Of a DNA stretch of 64,000 nt, positions 24,765-37,604 are shown one piece after another. The DNA lies in assembly GCA_019671135.1 (NCBI GenBank), contig JAHRHY010000003.1, positions 1,302,001 to 1,366,000 on the forward strand. The letters are read 5' to 3'. A program made the translations under genes and the position numbers. Position 1 is the first letter of the stretch; every line of letters begins with the position of its first letter. The notes beneath the pieces are model-generated. The model was not told the origin of the DNA and ran no database searches. It saw only the letters and a list, made by a program, of their open reading frames with translations. This DNA comes from Linnemannia hyalina (lineage: Eukaryota > Mortierellomycota > Mortierellomycetes > Mortierellales > Mortierellaceae).

Positions 24765-27711
24765 TGTTCCGTTATTTGGCCTTTGAGGAGGAGGAAGGAT
24801 CTGTTGAAGGAATGCTGTGGAGACGGACTAAGGGTTCAATTGATCATGCAAGGCAGATATCCTGAGTGATACAAGGAATCAGGCAATGGCTTTGCCGGTG
24901 CGGTGAGGGGTTGAGGTTGGTAGTGGTCGTATTCTAAGAGAGGTAAGAGAGAGCAGACAGTCAGATGTGAGTTTTCTTTGTAGCATCAAGTCAACAACCC
25001 TTGCAACAAGATGCAGACGAAGGTTTGTTGTTCTTGCTTGTGTAATTGTGCATTCTCTCTGGGAAGTGAATAAACTGTTGAGCCATTCGATGACCAAAAC
25101 AAACAGAAGGTGCGGGGTGTGTGGACGCGCTAACAAGATAGTGTTCTTACACAGGGCGGGCAAGGTGGGCATTAAACGATGTGCTGGCTGGCGAAAGAGG
25201 AAAGAGTGAAGGGGGAGATGACCAGCAGACGATGAAGGATGGGATAGGTGAGTGAGTGTGTGTTGAATAATGTCGAATAGAAAAGGCAGAAGAAAAGAGA
25301 GAAAAGGGAAAGGGTGACTGATGAAGAAAAAAAGGAGGCGATGAGGACGTGGACACGAAGGGAGGACAAAAATGGCATCAATGGTCTGTCCATCACTGCA
25401 GGCAAGTCAGTAGAGAAGGGGGAAAGAAGAGTGTAATGACGCAAGGAAATAAATGTCAAATTTACGTCACCATTTTATTGGTGCAAGGAAGTAAGAGATA
25501 ACCATTTCGCACTCGTGGGAAGTTGACGAGTGAAAGTGGGCTTGGTTGGAAAGAGGTGTGGGAGAGTTGGTGGGGGTGAAAAAACCCCGAACAACCTTCG
25601 TCCAGGTTTACATCCTTTTTTTTTGTGATCCTCGTGCGATTGCTCGGATGTTGTCCATCGGCTGTTTAAACACGCGCTCAGGTCATGTCCGCACACACAC
25701 CAAGGTAAGAGATACGCCCCTCTCAACCATGCCTAGGTGAACGATTCCATGACAGACACGCGTTTGGCTTATCATGACGGGAGACACCATCATCTTTTCT
25801 TTGTGGAGGAGTGACAACGCATGTATAAACAAGACACAAAAAGGGTTCACGTTCATTAATCCCAAGCTGGATAACGTTCTGCCATTGCCATCATTGTTTA
25901 CTTTGCACAAGCAAGGAGAACAAAAAAAACGAACCCCTATCTCCCCACGAATGAGCTCTTATAGCATCCTATTGCATTCATATGATCTCTATCCTTTACG
26001 TCGTGTGCGTGTACGCGTGTGTGTTTACCCAGCTGTTTCTAGAAATCGAACCACGGAACACTTGGTTGGTTGATCTTACCCCCAATGGTATCTTGAACCG
26101 GAAGGTGTGATGGACCTTTCTGCCTTCTATTCACATGAATAGGCTCAGGCACAGGTACAAACCAACATCAACATCAAAAAGAAACATGTCGGCGTAGTTT
26201 GTTATGTGGGGAGGACTGAAAAGAGAGAACGAGAAACAAAAGGCGAGAAAGGAAGGGAGGTAAAGTGGTGCTTTTGTCAATCCCGTCGACTGACCCCGCA
26301 TTCTATCGTTCAGAGAAAAAGTACAATACTACTGACTCTCCGGTGTTTGTTTCTCTATCTGTCCATGCGGTAGCTCGGCGCAATATGCTTGCTTACATTT
26401 TTTTTTCTTTCATCGGCCTCACATGTTGGAGTGTTTATTTCGGAAGGCACAAAACTGGTGTAACCGACTGAAATGTACTACTACAACAATACATCTCCAC
26501 AATAACGCGCATCGGCATCGAATGGCTCGACTAGGAAAGAGTTCCACGGTCGGTCTATTGCCTTTTTTCCCTTTCTCTTTTTTTTTTTCTCAGGAACACA
26601 ACAAAACTAGGCTATGCTGGCTATCAAACATTATTGCACCAGTCATGTTTATTCTTTTCGATCGTTTTGCTTTCGACAAGATCGTCATTTTACTCACCTA
26701 AAGCGACATTGTCATGTCCCTTCCTGTTTAACCCGAAGAATTCAACTTATTTGCAGGCTCACCGCCAATGGCCCATGGTTCCTCCCCCTCTTCCCCTGCT
26801 GTTCAATAATTGATGCGAAAAAGGGGAATTGTTGACCGAAGAAAAATAATTGGGGATTGATCAATCAATTTTGGAACTCAGCCTCCTTTTGACAATGGAA
26901 AAGGTGGGGAACTTGCAAGAACAGAACAAGGTTATGCAGAGCCAAAAAAAAAAAAAAAAAAAGAAAAAAAAGGGAGCTGGGTTTCCAAAAAGCGACTGAC
27001 CGAAAACGAAACGGCCTCAATGGAAACTGACATGCAAGATAGGGTATGAAAGAAAAAAAAAAGGGCAAGTATATTTTTCACTTTTTGAGTGTATCCATGG
27101 GCGCAATGAGGATAGAGAGGAGGTGGGAAATGAGCAAAGAGAGCACACCCCCATTGCCTCACATTGCATTTTCGTTAATGAACAATTCCAAGTTCGGAAA
27201 TTGATGATATTGGCTGATGAGGTTGATGTTGATGTGGTCCACATCCGTGGCAGCTATCTCTCAAACATTGCCCAGCACATTTTATAAATCCATTAACTGC
27301 TCACCATGGCATTGCCCTGACCCATCGTTATAATTGAAGAAAGACTTCCGGGGCTTACTCGATCTCGGGATTGAGATTTGATGGTCGCACAATTACACAT
27401 TCCTCAATTGACACCCGAGAAACCGAGACGAGAGAGAGATGGGGGAGAGAGAAGTGTAGGTTGACCAAAAGAGTAATAAGGAGGCAGCTCTCTCGATTGT
27501 TTTGTATCGTGTTCTCGAGTCTCACTTTTTTTCTGAGAGGGAAGGTGGGATGTTGCAGATTTCGTGTTGTCAAAAAAGAGCAGAGAGAGGGTCAAGCCTA
27601 AAAGCGGCATTTCCATTATCCAAGACAATTCACCCCGTGCACGACACGCAATACCATTTGCGGGTTTGGATGGGTTCCTCCCTCTTGCCCCTTGTTTGTT
27701 AGTCATGTCAT

Positions 27712-27730
27712 GGTCAGGTCAGGTCAGGTC
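27712..27730 (+). repeat. (GGTCA)n short tandem repeat
   Basis: Three full GGTCA units plus a partial fourth in non-coding sequence. Confidence 0.85.
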
Positions 27731-30700
27731 GGGCGATCTATCTCTCTCTCTGCTGTCTGTGTCAGCCAAATTGACCGAGTTTCAGTCGCCCAAAAAAATG
27801 CTTAGCGCCAATATCATTTTTTCTCTGGGCCCAGTCATTCGGCTCCTTTACATCCCACAGAGAGATGGGTGCGCTGCGGTGCCTAACTGTCAAAAATAAC
27901 AGGCAATCGAACCCATTACTCAAGTATCAGTTCACCTGCTAAGTGACTCCACTTTTTTCTTTGCTGTCGTCGCTGTTATTAATAAACAATTTTTTTATCA
28001 ACAGTCAAGAAGAAGGGACAGCAAAGTTCCTTCCTTCTTTTCTTCGATAATTCTATCGCCCACTCTTCCATTCCGTAATCGTTTGTCAAGAAAAAGGAAG
28101 AAAAAGGAAAAAAAAAAAAAGAAGGGTTCTATGACAAATGAATTGAAGGTCCTTCATTTTTTTTTCTCTCCGCTTTGGTCAAGGTGCGTTTACAACGTCC
28201 AAGCATCTTATCCTCTCATCTTCCCCCCAAGCAAAAAATAATAATAACAAAAAATACACTAGAAGCTGATTCGGGAGAGGAAGGGGGGTACCTGGAGAAC
28301 TTCGGAACGTGCGGCCGGCGCTCATTTGCTGAGGGTTCTTCAACTGTGTCTTGCGGACCGTGGGATGATTTGAATCTCAGTCTCTCTGGGCTTGGAAACA
28401 AAAAAAATTCGCGGGGATGAAGAGGATTCTTCTTGCTATCTCCAGCCAAAGAAAACCGCCAAAGGGGTAAGAGAGAGGGAAGAATAAAGGTGGGGTCCAT
28501 GCTTATCCGTCCGTCAGTACCCAGTACAGTGCTATCTATGACCCCTCTATGGGTGATGTTATTGTTATTGTATTTCAATGACTAGCTCACTCTTCACTGC
28601 ATCTCCAAATGTACATGCCGTTTCACGGCTTCGTCTATTGTTACATTTCTTGTCGGGGAAGGGAGCAAGAAGACCTGAACCCTGAGCCCTGCTGGTTGAA
28701 TCTACATCAACGGTATCGAACTGGATCACGTCTTTTTTGTTCGTCTTTTGCTCTATTTCTCCTCATTTTCCAACCCCCGGTAGCCAAAGGGGTGGTGTCC
28801 GTCGTTATCTTCTAAATTTGTCGTTTTCCCTTTCAGATCAGGTCATGTAGACCTTCAACACCCAAGCCTCATGCCGGTCGAAGCGGAGTCTATTTGCCAC
28901 GCTATCGTGGATTTGTGATGACGACAACAAATAGGCCAGTCAAATAAAAATAATAGAGGTGCTTATTGTCTAGGACTATGAGTTGTTAGATAGCGATTAA
29001 TCCACAGTTACCTTGACTTCTTTTATACTATATTGTCTTTTGCCAACGACTCGGGTTCTGTCTGGTTCGTCCTCGAACATAAGGGCACACTTAAAGTTAA
29101 AGTACTGTAGGAACAATATACAAAAAATATAGTCAGCACTAACAGTAGTATGTTATTCTTTTTCTTGGTCGAGAATGGAATGCAAAAGCAAATGTTCACC
29201 GTTCCTTTTGCTGCTCGAAAAGGGTCGTAAAACGATCAGCATAAACGAATCTTTTCTTGAATCGCACAATGCATCGAGAAACTGACACATGTACAATCGT
29301 GTGGAGGAGTAGATAGTAACGAGAAGACGATGAGGAAGGAAAGGATAGAGAGGAGGTGAGAAAAAAACAAAAGACGAAGACGCTAATCGCGATAATTAGC
29401 AGGGTCAGTCCAAGTGAGAATTTTTTGATTCCTGTGCCCGTCGAAACTCACTTCACCTCCTTGGAAAAATAGAAGTCATCAGTCATCTTTTAAAGCTGAC
29501 GGGGGGGTCAGAAAATGATGAGAGAGAGAAGAGAGAAAAGAGGAGATATTAGATAGAGGAAAATAAAGGGTCATTGACACGAGGTTAACGAGAAACAAAG
29601 AGAGTCATTGAAAGGGAAAGGGAAGGTAGGAAAGGGAATGGTGATGAAGAAGAAAAAAAAAGGAGAGAGCACCCAGTTCGAGAGGAAAGTCGATTCCGAT
29701 TTATGGCTACATGAGCATTTTTCGTGTCAAATTTGCGCTTGACTGGGTGCCCACTCCTGCTCTTTCCCCTCCCTGTAGGGTTGTAGCCACTTTATTCTCA
29801 CGGATCGATAGGCCTGAGCGAAAGGATGCGTTTGTAAGTGGGCGAGAGATCGCGAGGTTTATCATGCAACGTTTCAATTGATTCACACATGAGCAAGGAA
29901 ATGAACACGAAGGCATATCATATGGTGGCAACGATCCTCAATGGGATGGAATGTAGTCAACAATAGTTAAAATGAGTCCTACAAACACAACCACGCCGTG
30001 TAGATCGTAATCATGCATTTTCACATTTTGCCTCGGCAAATGGGTCTCGATAGAAGCAGCCATTGTTCATGGGACTTAAACAAATATGGCGACGTTCTCC
30101 TCGGCTACGAAATAAGGGAGGATGGTGACGGAGCCAGAGACTCCTCGAAGTGTTTCAATGCTTTTTTCGCGTTAGAAAGACGGAACGAAAAGGGACGTCA
30201 ATGGTGATCGTTTCTTAGTTTGGATGGTAGGATGAGATCGTCCCTTATTTTTGAGTTGACCCCACGCTTGGACCAAATGTCAACAAAGACGTAATTTGAG
30301 ACGGAGAAAGAGGAGAAGGGGAAGCGAGAAAAAGAAGAGAAGGAAAGAAGGGAATATAACGAAAGATATTCAGCAACAAACGTGAAAACACAAAAGGGTT
30401 AACGAGAGGATCGGCCTATTTCCTGTGGCATGGACTGGAATTGTTTATTACTTGGCTGTCTGATTCATTCGACCCTGCCTATGCCTATCGGTTGTTCTTG
30501 TGTGCTCTCTGTCTATATCAATCCGTACTCAAGACAGTAGAGGCCGGCTCCTTTGTACTTTTGTCGTTCATGTGTCAGTAGACTGTGGCCATAGTTCACA
30601 TTGTTTGCCTTTTCTTCTCTGTTGCACGACAAATAACATGCTGGCTATGGGTATTGTAAAAAAGTAACGATTGAATTGAGCAATCCCACTTCTCGATTAG

Positions 30701-30900
30701 CACAGACATCACTATATCAATTTATTTAATCCCCATTCAGTCGCGAATCCGACCGCACATACAAAAAAGATACACACGGACAAACAACCCAAAAGGCCAA
30801 CCAGACAGCCAGACCGAAAGGCCAAAGATAAGGATTTCGTCCTCAGACAAAACAGCAATGATGTCCTTCTCCCTTCCACCTCACCCGCTCCACGAGCAAC

Positions 30901-30907
30901 TATAAAG
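30901..30907 (+). promoter_or_regulatory. TATA box of the CreA/Mig1-like gene
   Basis: TATAAAG lies 175 bases before the ATG at 31076 and just upstream of a long T/C-rich leader (30930-31070), the expected layout for a TATA-driven fungal promoter. Confidence 0.55.
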
Positions 30908-31075
30908 ACAGGCCGCAGCTTGCCCGTGGCCACTCTTCTTTTTTTTCTCTTCTTTTCCTTCTTCATCATTCATTCTTATTTCTTTTTATTCCCCTTTACC
31001 TTATCGCTCGCACAATCTCGTTCCCTCACTTCCTCGCTTCTCACTCCTACTACTACATACCTCTCCTCACACACA

Positions 31076-32005
31076 ATGTCATCAACATCCATCCACACAG
31101 CAGCCGACTCACTCCTCTACCTCAGCAACCCCTCAACATCCCCCTCCCACACATACCACCCTCACTCCTCTTCAGCTGCACCAGCAATGGCCATCCCCAA
31201 ACAAAAACGATTCACAACCTCAACCTCCACCAGGAGTGGAGAGGATGCCCCCCGCCCCTACAAATGTCACCTCTGCCCCAAATCCTTCCACCGTCTCGAG
31301 CACCAGACCCGCCACATCCGCACCCACACCGGCGAACGCCCTCATCAGTGCACCTTTGCCGCTTGCCAAAAGCGCTTCTCTCGGTCCGACGAACTGACCC
31401 GCCACATGCGCATCCATACCAACTCAAAGGCCAAGAAGGAGCGCACCGCTATCTTCCCTGCTCTCCCTTCAGCACAACAGCAACAGCAGGCTCAGGCACA
31501 GTCAATGAAAGTCGGCGGTAGCGGTTTCGAGATTGAGACCCCTACCCCTTCCCCTTCGCCTTCACCAAGAATGGACACCGCCGTGCGAAACACAAGGGTC
31601 GCTCACCCTTATCATATCTCACCGAGACAGTCGCCTTATCCCATGCTCGAGCGGTACCATCGCCAGCAGTACAGCCAGCAGTACAACCAAGAACCCTCCC
31701 CTCCAGCCTCGGCCAACTCCTCGCCCGTCTCGATGGTCATGTCCGATTACGAGTCCGAGTCAACGTCGTCGCCCCTCTTCACCCCCGAGTCCTCCCCCGT
31801 GCCCATATCCATGTCCATGGTTTCCTTGGGCTACACCACACCCCAGCTCTATAGCTGCAACAACACCTACCAAAAGTACCAGCAAGATTCCTCCTCTTTC
31901 AACGCCTCGGTCCAGTTGCCCCCTGTCCTGCTGGATCATTCTTACCAGCACCAACAGAACGTCTTGCCACCGATCTCGTCCCTCATGAAGTCCCTCCGCC
32001 TTTAA
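31076..32005 (+). CDS. CreA/Mig1-like C2H2 zinc-finger transcription regulator
   Basis: Single-exon gene of 309 residues. Two adjacent C2H2 fingers (about residues 61-117) read [20 protein letters not shown] and [23 protein letters not shown], joined by the RTHTGERPH linker. This is the exact arrangement of the fungal glucose repressors CreA and Mig1, which bind GC-rich SYGGRG sites. Outside the fingers the protein is Ser/Pro/Gln-rich with no other domain, and it ends at LMKSLRL. The ATG at 31076 was chosen over the longer open frame because the upstream part is the pyrimidine-rich leader. Role in carbon catabolite repression is inferred from the fingers. A general Mig/Msn-type regulator is also possible. 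Confidence 0.85.
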   Translation: MSSTSIHTAADSLLYLSNPSTSPSHTYHPHSSSAAPAMAIPKQKRFTTSTSTRSGEDAPRPYKCHLCPKSFHRLEHQTRHIRTHTGERPHQCTFAACQKRFSRSDELTRHMRIHTNSKAKKERTAIFPALPSAQQQQQAQAQSMKVGGSGFEIETPTPSPSPSPRMDTAVRNTRVAHPYHISPRQSPYPMLERYHRQQYSQQYNQEPSPPASANSSPVSMVMSDYESESTSSPLFTPESSPVPISMSMVSLGYTTPQLYSCNNTYQKYQQDSSSFNASVQLPPVLLDHSYQHQQNVLPPISSLMKSLRL

Positions 32006-33424
32006 ACTCTCTCACCATTGTGTTTTTATATATCGCGTTTGCTTTTTATTTTTCTTCATGGTTTGCCTGAAAGGGGACCTTTGTAAATCTTTGCTGTACA
32101 TATCCATTCCTTCCTCTTTCCCTTTTCCCCTTGTCACCAACATCCCACATCTTTTGCTTATCTAGCTTCTTGTATAACAATCCAATATAATATACTTTTT
32201 TTTGTTCGCATCTATATCCTCTTACTTTGCATGCTCCAATGGTTGCTCTATCTGCTTGTCTATTTCTGTAATTGCATGTCGGGCTTGCCTTCATTGTCAA
32301 CGTTTGTCTTAGCAAAAATGTCTATCTGCCCGCCTCTACATTTGGACACTTTGACCTTGAAGTATTACTAAGTGACATTCCCTTATCAGACCACCCTTTC
32401 CCTTTTTTTTTTTGTTTTCCCTCGTGTTGTTGTTGTTGTTTCGTTTTGTTGTGTTCACCCCCGCTTTGACTACAAAAAAAAAAGGTTCCCAAGACTATTT
32501 TCCCCTGTATATTTTTTTTCCATTTGCTCATTCCATGTGGGGTTGTGTGGACAAGGGAAAAAAAGGGACACCAAGGTTGTGAGAAAATAAAATGAAATCG
32601 GAAGCGGAAGGAAACGTAAACTAGGACGAAATGAAGGGAAAAAAAAACTTCGACTTATATGAGTCCTATGTGAGTCTTCCTTCAGCAGCGCGAGGCTCAT
32701 CGCTTCAAACACCCAGGTGAACGAGTTCTGGGGTGAGTGAGAGTGAGTGAGCGAGTGAAAGAAAATAGAGAAGTGGCGACTTTCCCCTTCTTCTCCCGAT
32801 GGGATGAAGAAAAGGGCGAAAACAAAAAAAAAAGTGAGGGGGGGGAAGAGGAGTTCAAAAAGGAGATGAGCACGCTCATCATCCATCATCACAAGTCAGC
32901 TCATTTTCTTCCACATAACAGTAGAGCTTCCATCCTAGTTCCTTTACTCCTATCTCGGCACCCACAGTGTATCATATCCAGGTGGTAGTAGGAGCACTAT
33001 ATATATTTTCAGACTTCTTATCTTTATCAAACACAATGTTGCCACCAAAGTTTGAACAACGACGAAATCCAATTGTGATAAGCTCTTTGAGCCTCATTCA
33101 CAAGCTTCTCTACAAAAAAAAAAAGTTACCGCTGCGCGAACAGCATAAACATAGCGAAATGACGGAAACATGAGGCATACCCTTAATATTTTTTTCTAGC
33201 TTTTTTTTAATCGAGAACAATGTCAAAAAAGACTACAAAAAAAAGGGTTTCCTCTCTCCTAAGGAGGAGGGCCAAGGCCAAGTGCAGTGCAGGGGGGGCG
33301 ATGGAGACATAAAAGACCAAAAAGTCAAAGAATACGATGAAACTCGATGTTTTTTAATCTCCAAACACTACAACGACAAGAGGAAAGGAGGGACGCAAAC
33401 GGAGAGGGGGCTCGCAGAGAGCAT
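32006..33424. other. Spacer between zinc-finger gene and eL29
   Basis: 3' flanks of two convergent genes. A/T-rich with poly-A and poly-T tracts. No coding signal that I can support. Confidence 0.55.
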
Positions 33425-34186
33425 TTACTCCTTCTTGAGGGCAGCAGCGGAACCCTTCTTGGCGAAACGCTGGTTGCGGACGAACTTGGGGCAGACTCCC
33501 TTGAGCGAAGGGTGACGCTGGCTCTTCACCTTCTTGATACCGTTACGGTGAGCCTTCTTGTCTATTTGGTGGCAAGAGAAAGAGAGAGCGCATTGGTCAG
33601 GATATGTTGCTCTGGCAAAGCCGAATGAAGGGTGCAGGTTTTGTTGGTCATATTGGCGGCGTTCAATTGGAAGATGATATTGGTGATCCGTAACGAATAA
33701 TGTGTCCATTGTCCAAGTCGCCAAAGCTAGAAAGCTAGTCGTCGTACACTCTGAACGAATGTTGCAATGCTGGTGATAAAGTGCTGGTTCCTTGCTTTGG
33801 TGGGTGCCGAAGGTGATGCATTCACGCGACTTTGCAGCCAGTATAGTTGAAAAAGGCGCTGCTGGCGGAAGGTAGACCACGTCCAGGGAGCGAGCAAGCC
33901 TTCGTCTTCATCGTTGATCGATTGGTCGTTTGGTCCATCGCAAAGACTGACGATCGTTTTAACCAGCTTTGTGGTGGTGTCGATCCCGTCTCGTTTCATT
34001 GTGCACGGGAGTAAAGTTCCGACACTCTCAGTACAGAGCTCTTCCTGAATTGTTGGAGCACTAATGAGATCCTGAAGCTGATTCCTGCAAAAGACAAATC
34101 GCTCCCTGGAAAAACGACTTGAACTGAGGAGAGTGAATCTGCTACATACTCTGGTTGTGGTTGGTGTGGTTCTTGGACTTGGCCAT
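33425..34186 (-). CDS. RPL29: 60S ribosomal protein eL29
   Basis: Minus-strand exons 34186-34150 and 33561-33425 join in phase 1 to 57 residues. The N-terminus [20 protein letters not shown] and the following [20 protein letters not shown] are the eL29 signature; length and high Lys/Arg content match the family. It is a component of the large ribosomal subunit in the cytoplasm. The first exon holds only 37 coding bases, and the intron is long (588 bases), as is common in fungal ribosomal protein genes. I looked for a snoRNA in this intron and saw no convincing box motifs. Confidence 0.95.
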
Positions 34187-34748
34187 TTTACTTTAAGCTA
34201 GAGGAGCGAGTTAAGCAAATGAACAGACAGAAAGATGTTTAGTTTCCGAGTTCCTTTATCCTGCTCGAAGTAATGATGATTTGTGTCAGGATCGTTTCCT
34301 GTAATAGCTGATAGCGAGCGAACACCTCTGCCGTTGTTGTCCCCCTCCCGCGTGAAGTTGTCGCTGGTACTCTTCCTCCAATCCATGGTCATGGCTCACT
34401 TCCAGACCCATCACTTTTTCCTCCAAAAGCCGATGAGTCCAATTGCTCCTGAAGGTGTCGATTATGGATAGAACGATGCGGTAGAGGATGCCGATGGCAA
34501 TGACAATGTCGATGGGATGTTTCTGATAGATAGATAGGTCGCAATGCTGATCGATGGATGGTTGTTGCATTGCTTGCTTGCTCGCTGCTTTGAATACATC
34601 GATAGACTTCCAAGTCCGATGTAGTACCTCGACAGAGAAGAGTAATTTAGAGGGGGATCACACTTCCGCGAGCCTCGCACGCCCTTTTGGAGGAAAATCA
34701 GACTGGAGAATTGTGGGTGGCTTGTTTATTTGTCACGTGCAAAGGATC
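34187..34748. other. Spacer between eL29 and secreted-protein gene A
   Basis: Upstream flank of eL29 and 3' flank of the first secreted-protein gene. Contains a short GATA-type run near 34527-34537 and CACGTG at 34734-34739. No gene seen. Confidence 0.5.
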
Positions 34749-36056
34749 TCAAGGTGTCGCTGCAGAGAGGCAAGCTTCCAGGGCATTGGACAAGTTCACC
34801 GTGAGCCCAAGGGACGTGAGAGCATAGAGCACCGTCTCGTCATGCTCATAGTCATCGTCATTCCCAGGCTCTATGTTCACAGTCTCCAACAGCGCGACCA
34901 TAAACTGGTCAAGGATCTTGCCAGCAAAGAACGGTCGTCCTGTCAATGCGAACCCTGTCGCTAAGTTGACACCATCGCTACTGTCGTCGTTGATGTTGTC
35001 GGACAAGGGGCTCAGATTCGATGCGAGGGAATACTTTTGCATCCACCTCAAGGTATCCAGAGACCCCTGCGCCAGTCGCCTCAGATCCTCTGACGATCCT
35101 TCTGGCAGGCGTCCTGTTGTCACTGGGTTGTGAGCAATCGCGTCCGTTACCACCTGTTGATAGTTTTTGGCGATCCATGCACAATGACCTACGGACAGAG
35201 GTGAGTCGATAGCACCTTGTTGTTGTTCCTGCTCTTCCCGCTGCTTCACCTGCTTCTGTGCCTCATAGCCAACCGCTGTTGCTGCTGTTGTTGTTTCTAC
35301 CATCGCCTCCTCCGGTTGCTCAAGCCGATTGAGATGATACCCCTTGCCCGCAAAACAACCAATGGTACTCAAAATCGTTGTCTGAACCGTCGAAAGGATA
35401 TCAATAACGGGCGTCAAAATCGGCTTCAAGAACTTGATCAAGGCCAACAACGAGAGCGCACCCTTGAGCGTCCCAAACGACAGGTTGATCGCCACCCCCG
35501 TCAACGACGTCCCGATCAACTTGCCCGGTCCGTCCAAGGCCGTCAGGAGGACCTTGAAAGCTGCGGTGATGATATATTGGACGACGGAACCAAAGGGGAG
35601 CGACCCTAAGATGGTGGCGAGTTGAGTCTCGACGGCGTTGATCCCGTCCACCAAGACTTGGGGTGCATCTGTGCAGTCGTCTGCGGCTGTTGCTGTTGCT
35701 ATTGCGTGTTGTTCTTGCTGTTGATGCTGTTGCTGGTGGTGCTGTTGCTGAGTGTCTAATTCCAGGGCAAGGTCATGATAATATCCAAGGATCTCCTTGC
35801 GGTAAAACTCTGGACTTCCTGTCAGCAAGAGAGGGCTCAATTCTTCCTGATCCACTGTGTCCCCCAGTCCTAAGGAAGGTATAACATCCTCGTGTTAAGT
35901 AAGTATTCTTATTCGTGCCTTCTTTGCGCAAAAAAGAAAAAGGGAAAGAAGGAAAGACGGACCTTCATCTGCAGCAGAAGCACACATGACCATGCTGACA
36001 AGCGCGAGTGCAGCAGTGGCGGCGACGAGGCACAGATATGTGGGTGGGGAGCGCAT
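34749..36056 (-). CDS. Secreted protein of unknown function, tandem paralogue A
   Basis: Minus-strand exons 36056-35963 and 35869-34749 join in phase 1 to 404 residues. Exon 1 encodes a signal peptide (MRSPPTYLCLVAATAALALV, then a small-residue stretch ending CASAA). The mature part has a His/Gln-rich low-complexity stretch, then repeated Gly/Ala/Val amphipathic or hydrophobic segments (for example GVAINLSFGTLKGALSLLAL), then the shared C-terminal motifs GRPFFAGKILDQF and NALEACL. I do not recognise the family. The two downstream neighbours share the signal exon layout and the C-terminal motifs. Of the three, this copy is the most divergent, with Gln-rich inserts and no acidic tail. Confidence 0.8.
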
Positions 36057-36497
36057 CTTGGAGTTAGTGTGTCTTGTTTGGCTACAAAAGAAAAGAAATT
36101 AGGGAGGTAAATCAGAATAATAAAAAAAAGAACAGGAAGAAAAAGAAAAGGAAAAAATGTGTGAGAGTAGGAATAAGAGAAGGGGTTGCATTGGAGTCAT
36201 TAGCAGAAACGAGGAAAGGAGGATGCAAAGGGGGTAGAATGAAGCAATGCCTGATGGTCGGAGGCTTGTATCAAACAAACCACAGTTTGGCGCGAAAAAA
36301 ACAAGGGGGTTTTCTCACGCATCCCTTGTGGTCGTGTCTTGATTTCGCGTAAGAGATGCTCGCGTCTTTAATAATAAAGTGATCTAACTTGTTATGATAG
36401 GAATGGACTAGCACTGAAAAGGGGAGGATAGAAAAATGAAGGAGGTCGAAAGCAGAATGGACCATGGCGCAGAAAAAGCTTGGGGGTCGACCAATGT
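36057..36497. other. Spacer between secreted-protein genes A and B
   Basis: Promoter side of gene A and 3' flank of gene B. A-rich and G-rich tracts; no ORF of note. Confidence 0.5.
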
Positions 36498-37604
36498 TTA
36501 CTCCTCGTCATCATATTCGTCGTCCTCAGTTAAGGCCTCGTACTCCTCAACCAACTCATCAGCAGCAGCCTCGGGGTCAGCCGCGACATGGAGACAGGCC
36601 TCAAGGGCATTGGAGATGCTGATGAGGACGGCAAGGTCGGCCTGGACGAATTGCTTGAGGGCATCAGAGTCGGCCTTTTGGACAATCTCCTGGCGGTACT
36701 GGTCCAAGAGGCTAGCTGAGAAGATGGGGCGGGTCGTCAGGAGGGCATCGTTCGAGCTGGCGATCGAGGACTGGTCCATGAGACCAATGATGGAAACTGC
36801 GGCAGAGATCAGGTTCTTGAGCTCCTCGTTGTTGGCATCGCTGGCGGCAGGGAAGCTCTGGGTAGCAGACTTGACGCCAGCGCGGTAGATGTCGGCAAGG
36901 TCGCCGCACATGGCAGGCTCGATCGCAATCTTGGACTTGTCACATCCTTTGACGGACTCAAAGATCTGAAGGATAGGGGTGATGTAGTCCACGACATTTG
37001 CGATCAAGGGCCCGACAACGGGAATGACGATGGCCATCTTGAGAGCTGAAACGACAGCATTGAGGGCTGTATTCACGGCGCCAAAAGCCGCATCGGAAAT
37101 GTCTCCAAGTCCAATCTTCTCAAGGGCAACCTTGACAGCGCCGATGGCCGCCTTAATGATCGTCTTGATGGTATCGGGAATGGCAAGAGGACCCAAGGTA
37201 CCATTAACGAAAGTGTCCACGCCCGGGAGAATTTTTTTAACAAAGTTGGGAACATCCTTGCAAAGATCTCCTGTTTCTTTGTGCTCTGTCGATGGTGGCG
37301 ATGCGACTACTTGTGCTTCAAATCCACCGATGTTGAATTGGGCAAGGATATCACCACGGTACTCGAACTCGCTGACGGTATCTTGGGGGTCTTCGCGCTG
37401 CAGGGCAAGGGCAAAGTAGGATTGTTGGGCTCCTAATGAATTTATAGATATCGCGTGTGTGAGTATCTTCGAGTGCAAATTGTTGGCAGGAACAAGACAT
37501 AAAAAGAAAATCTCTATACTTGAAAACTTACCTTGCTCGGGGGCGGACTGAGCTGAGACGCAGACAGCAGCAGCAAGGCACAGGGTTGCGGAAAAGATCT
37601 TCAT
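36498..37604 (-). CDS. Secreted protein of unknown function, tandem paralogue B
   Basis: Minus-strand exons 37604-37532 and 37432-36498 join in phase 1 to 335 residues. Exon 1 is a signal peptide, MKIFSATLCLAAAVCVSAQ. The mature chain has long amphipathic helices with hydrophobic cores (IIKAAIGAVKVALEKIGLGD; VIPVVGPLIANVVDYITPIL), scattered Cys residues, the motif ALLTTRPIFSASLLDQYRQE, then SNALEACLHVAADPEAAADE and an acidic end DDEYDDEE. No catalytic motif is recognisable. The alternating hydrophobic helices could suit membrane interaction, but that is only a guess from composition. It shares gene layout and C-terminal motifs with genes A and C. Confidence 0.85.
   Translation of the reverse strand: MKIFSATLCLAAAVCVSAQSAPEQGKFSSIEIFFLCLVPANNLHSKILTHAISINSLGAQQSYFALALQREDPQDTVSEFEYRGDILAQFNIGGFEAQVVASPPSTEHKETGDLCKDVPNFVKKILPGVDTFVNGTLGPLAIPDTIKTIIKAAIGAVKVALEKIGLGDISDAAFGAVNTALNAVVSALKMAIVIPVVGPLIANVVDYITPILQIFESVKGCDKSKIAIEPAMCGDLADIYRAGVKSATQSFPAASDANNEELKNLISAAVSIIGLMDQSSIASSNDALLTTRPIFSASLLDQYRQEIVQKADSDALKQFVQADLAVLISISNALEACLHVAADPEAAADELVEEYEALTEDDEYDDEE

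Larger units (their letters stand above)
24765..31075. other. 6.3 kb gene-poor spacer
   Basis: Upstream flank of CCR4 (24.8-25.5 kb) and of the zinc-finger gene (30.7-31.1 kb), with about 5 kb between that shows no convincing ORF, tRNA or known RNA. Short satellites such as (GGTCA)n at 27712-27730 and an A-rich tract near 26947 are present. Confidence 0.55.

Noticed and set aside
26030..26070. GTTCGATT on the minus strand resembling a tRNA T-loop
   Set aside because: The flanking bases do not pair as a T-stem and no other tRNA arms are present.
35217..35609. 130-codon plus-strand frame opposite secreted gene A
   Set aside because: Opposite-strand reading of the Gln-rich and helical coding region; no independent support.
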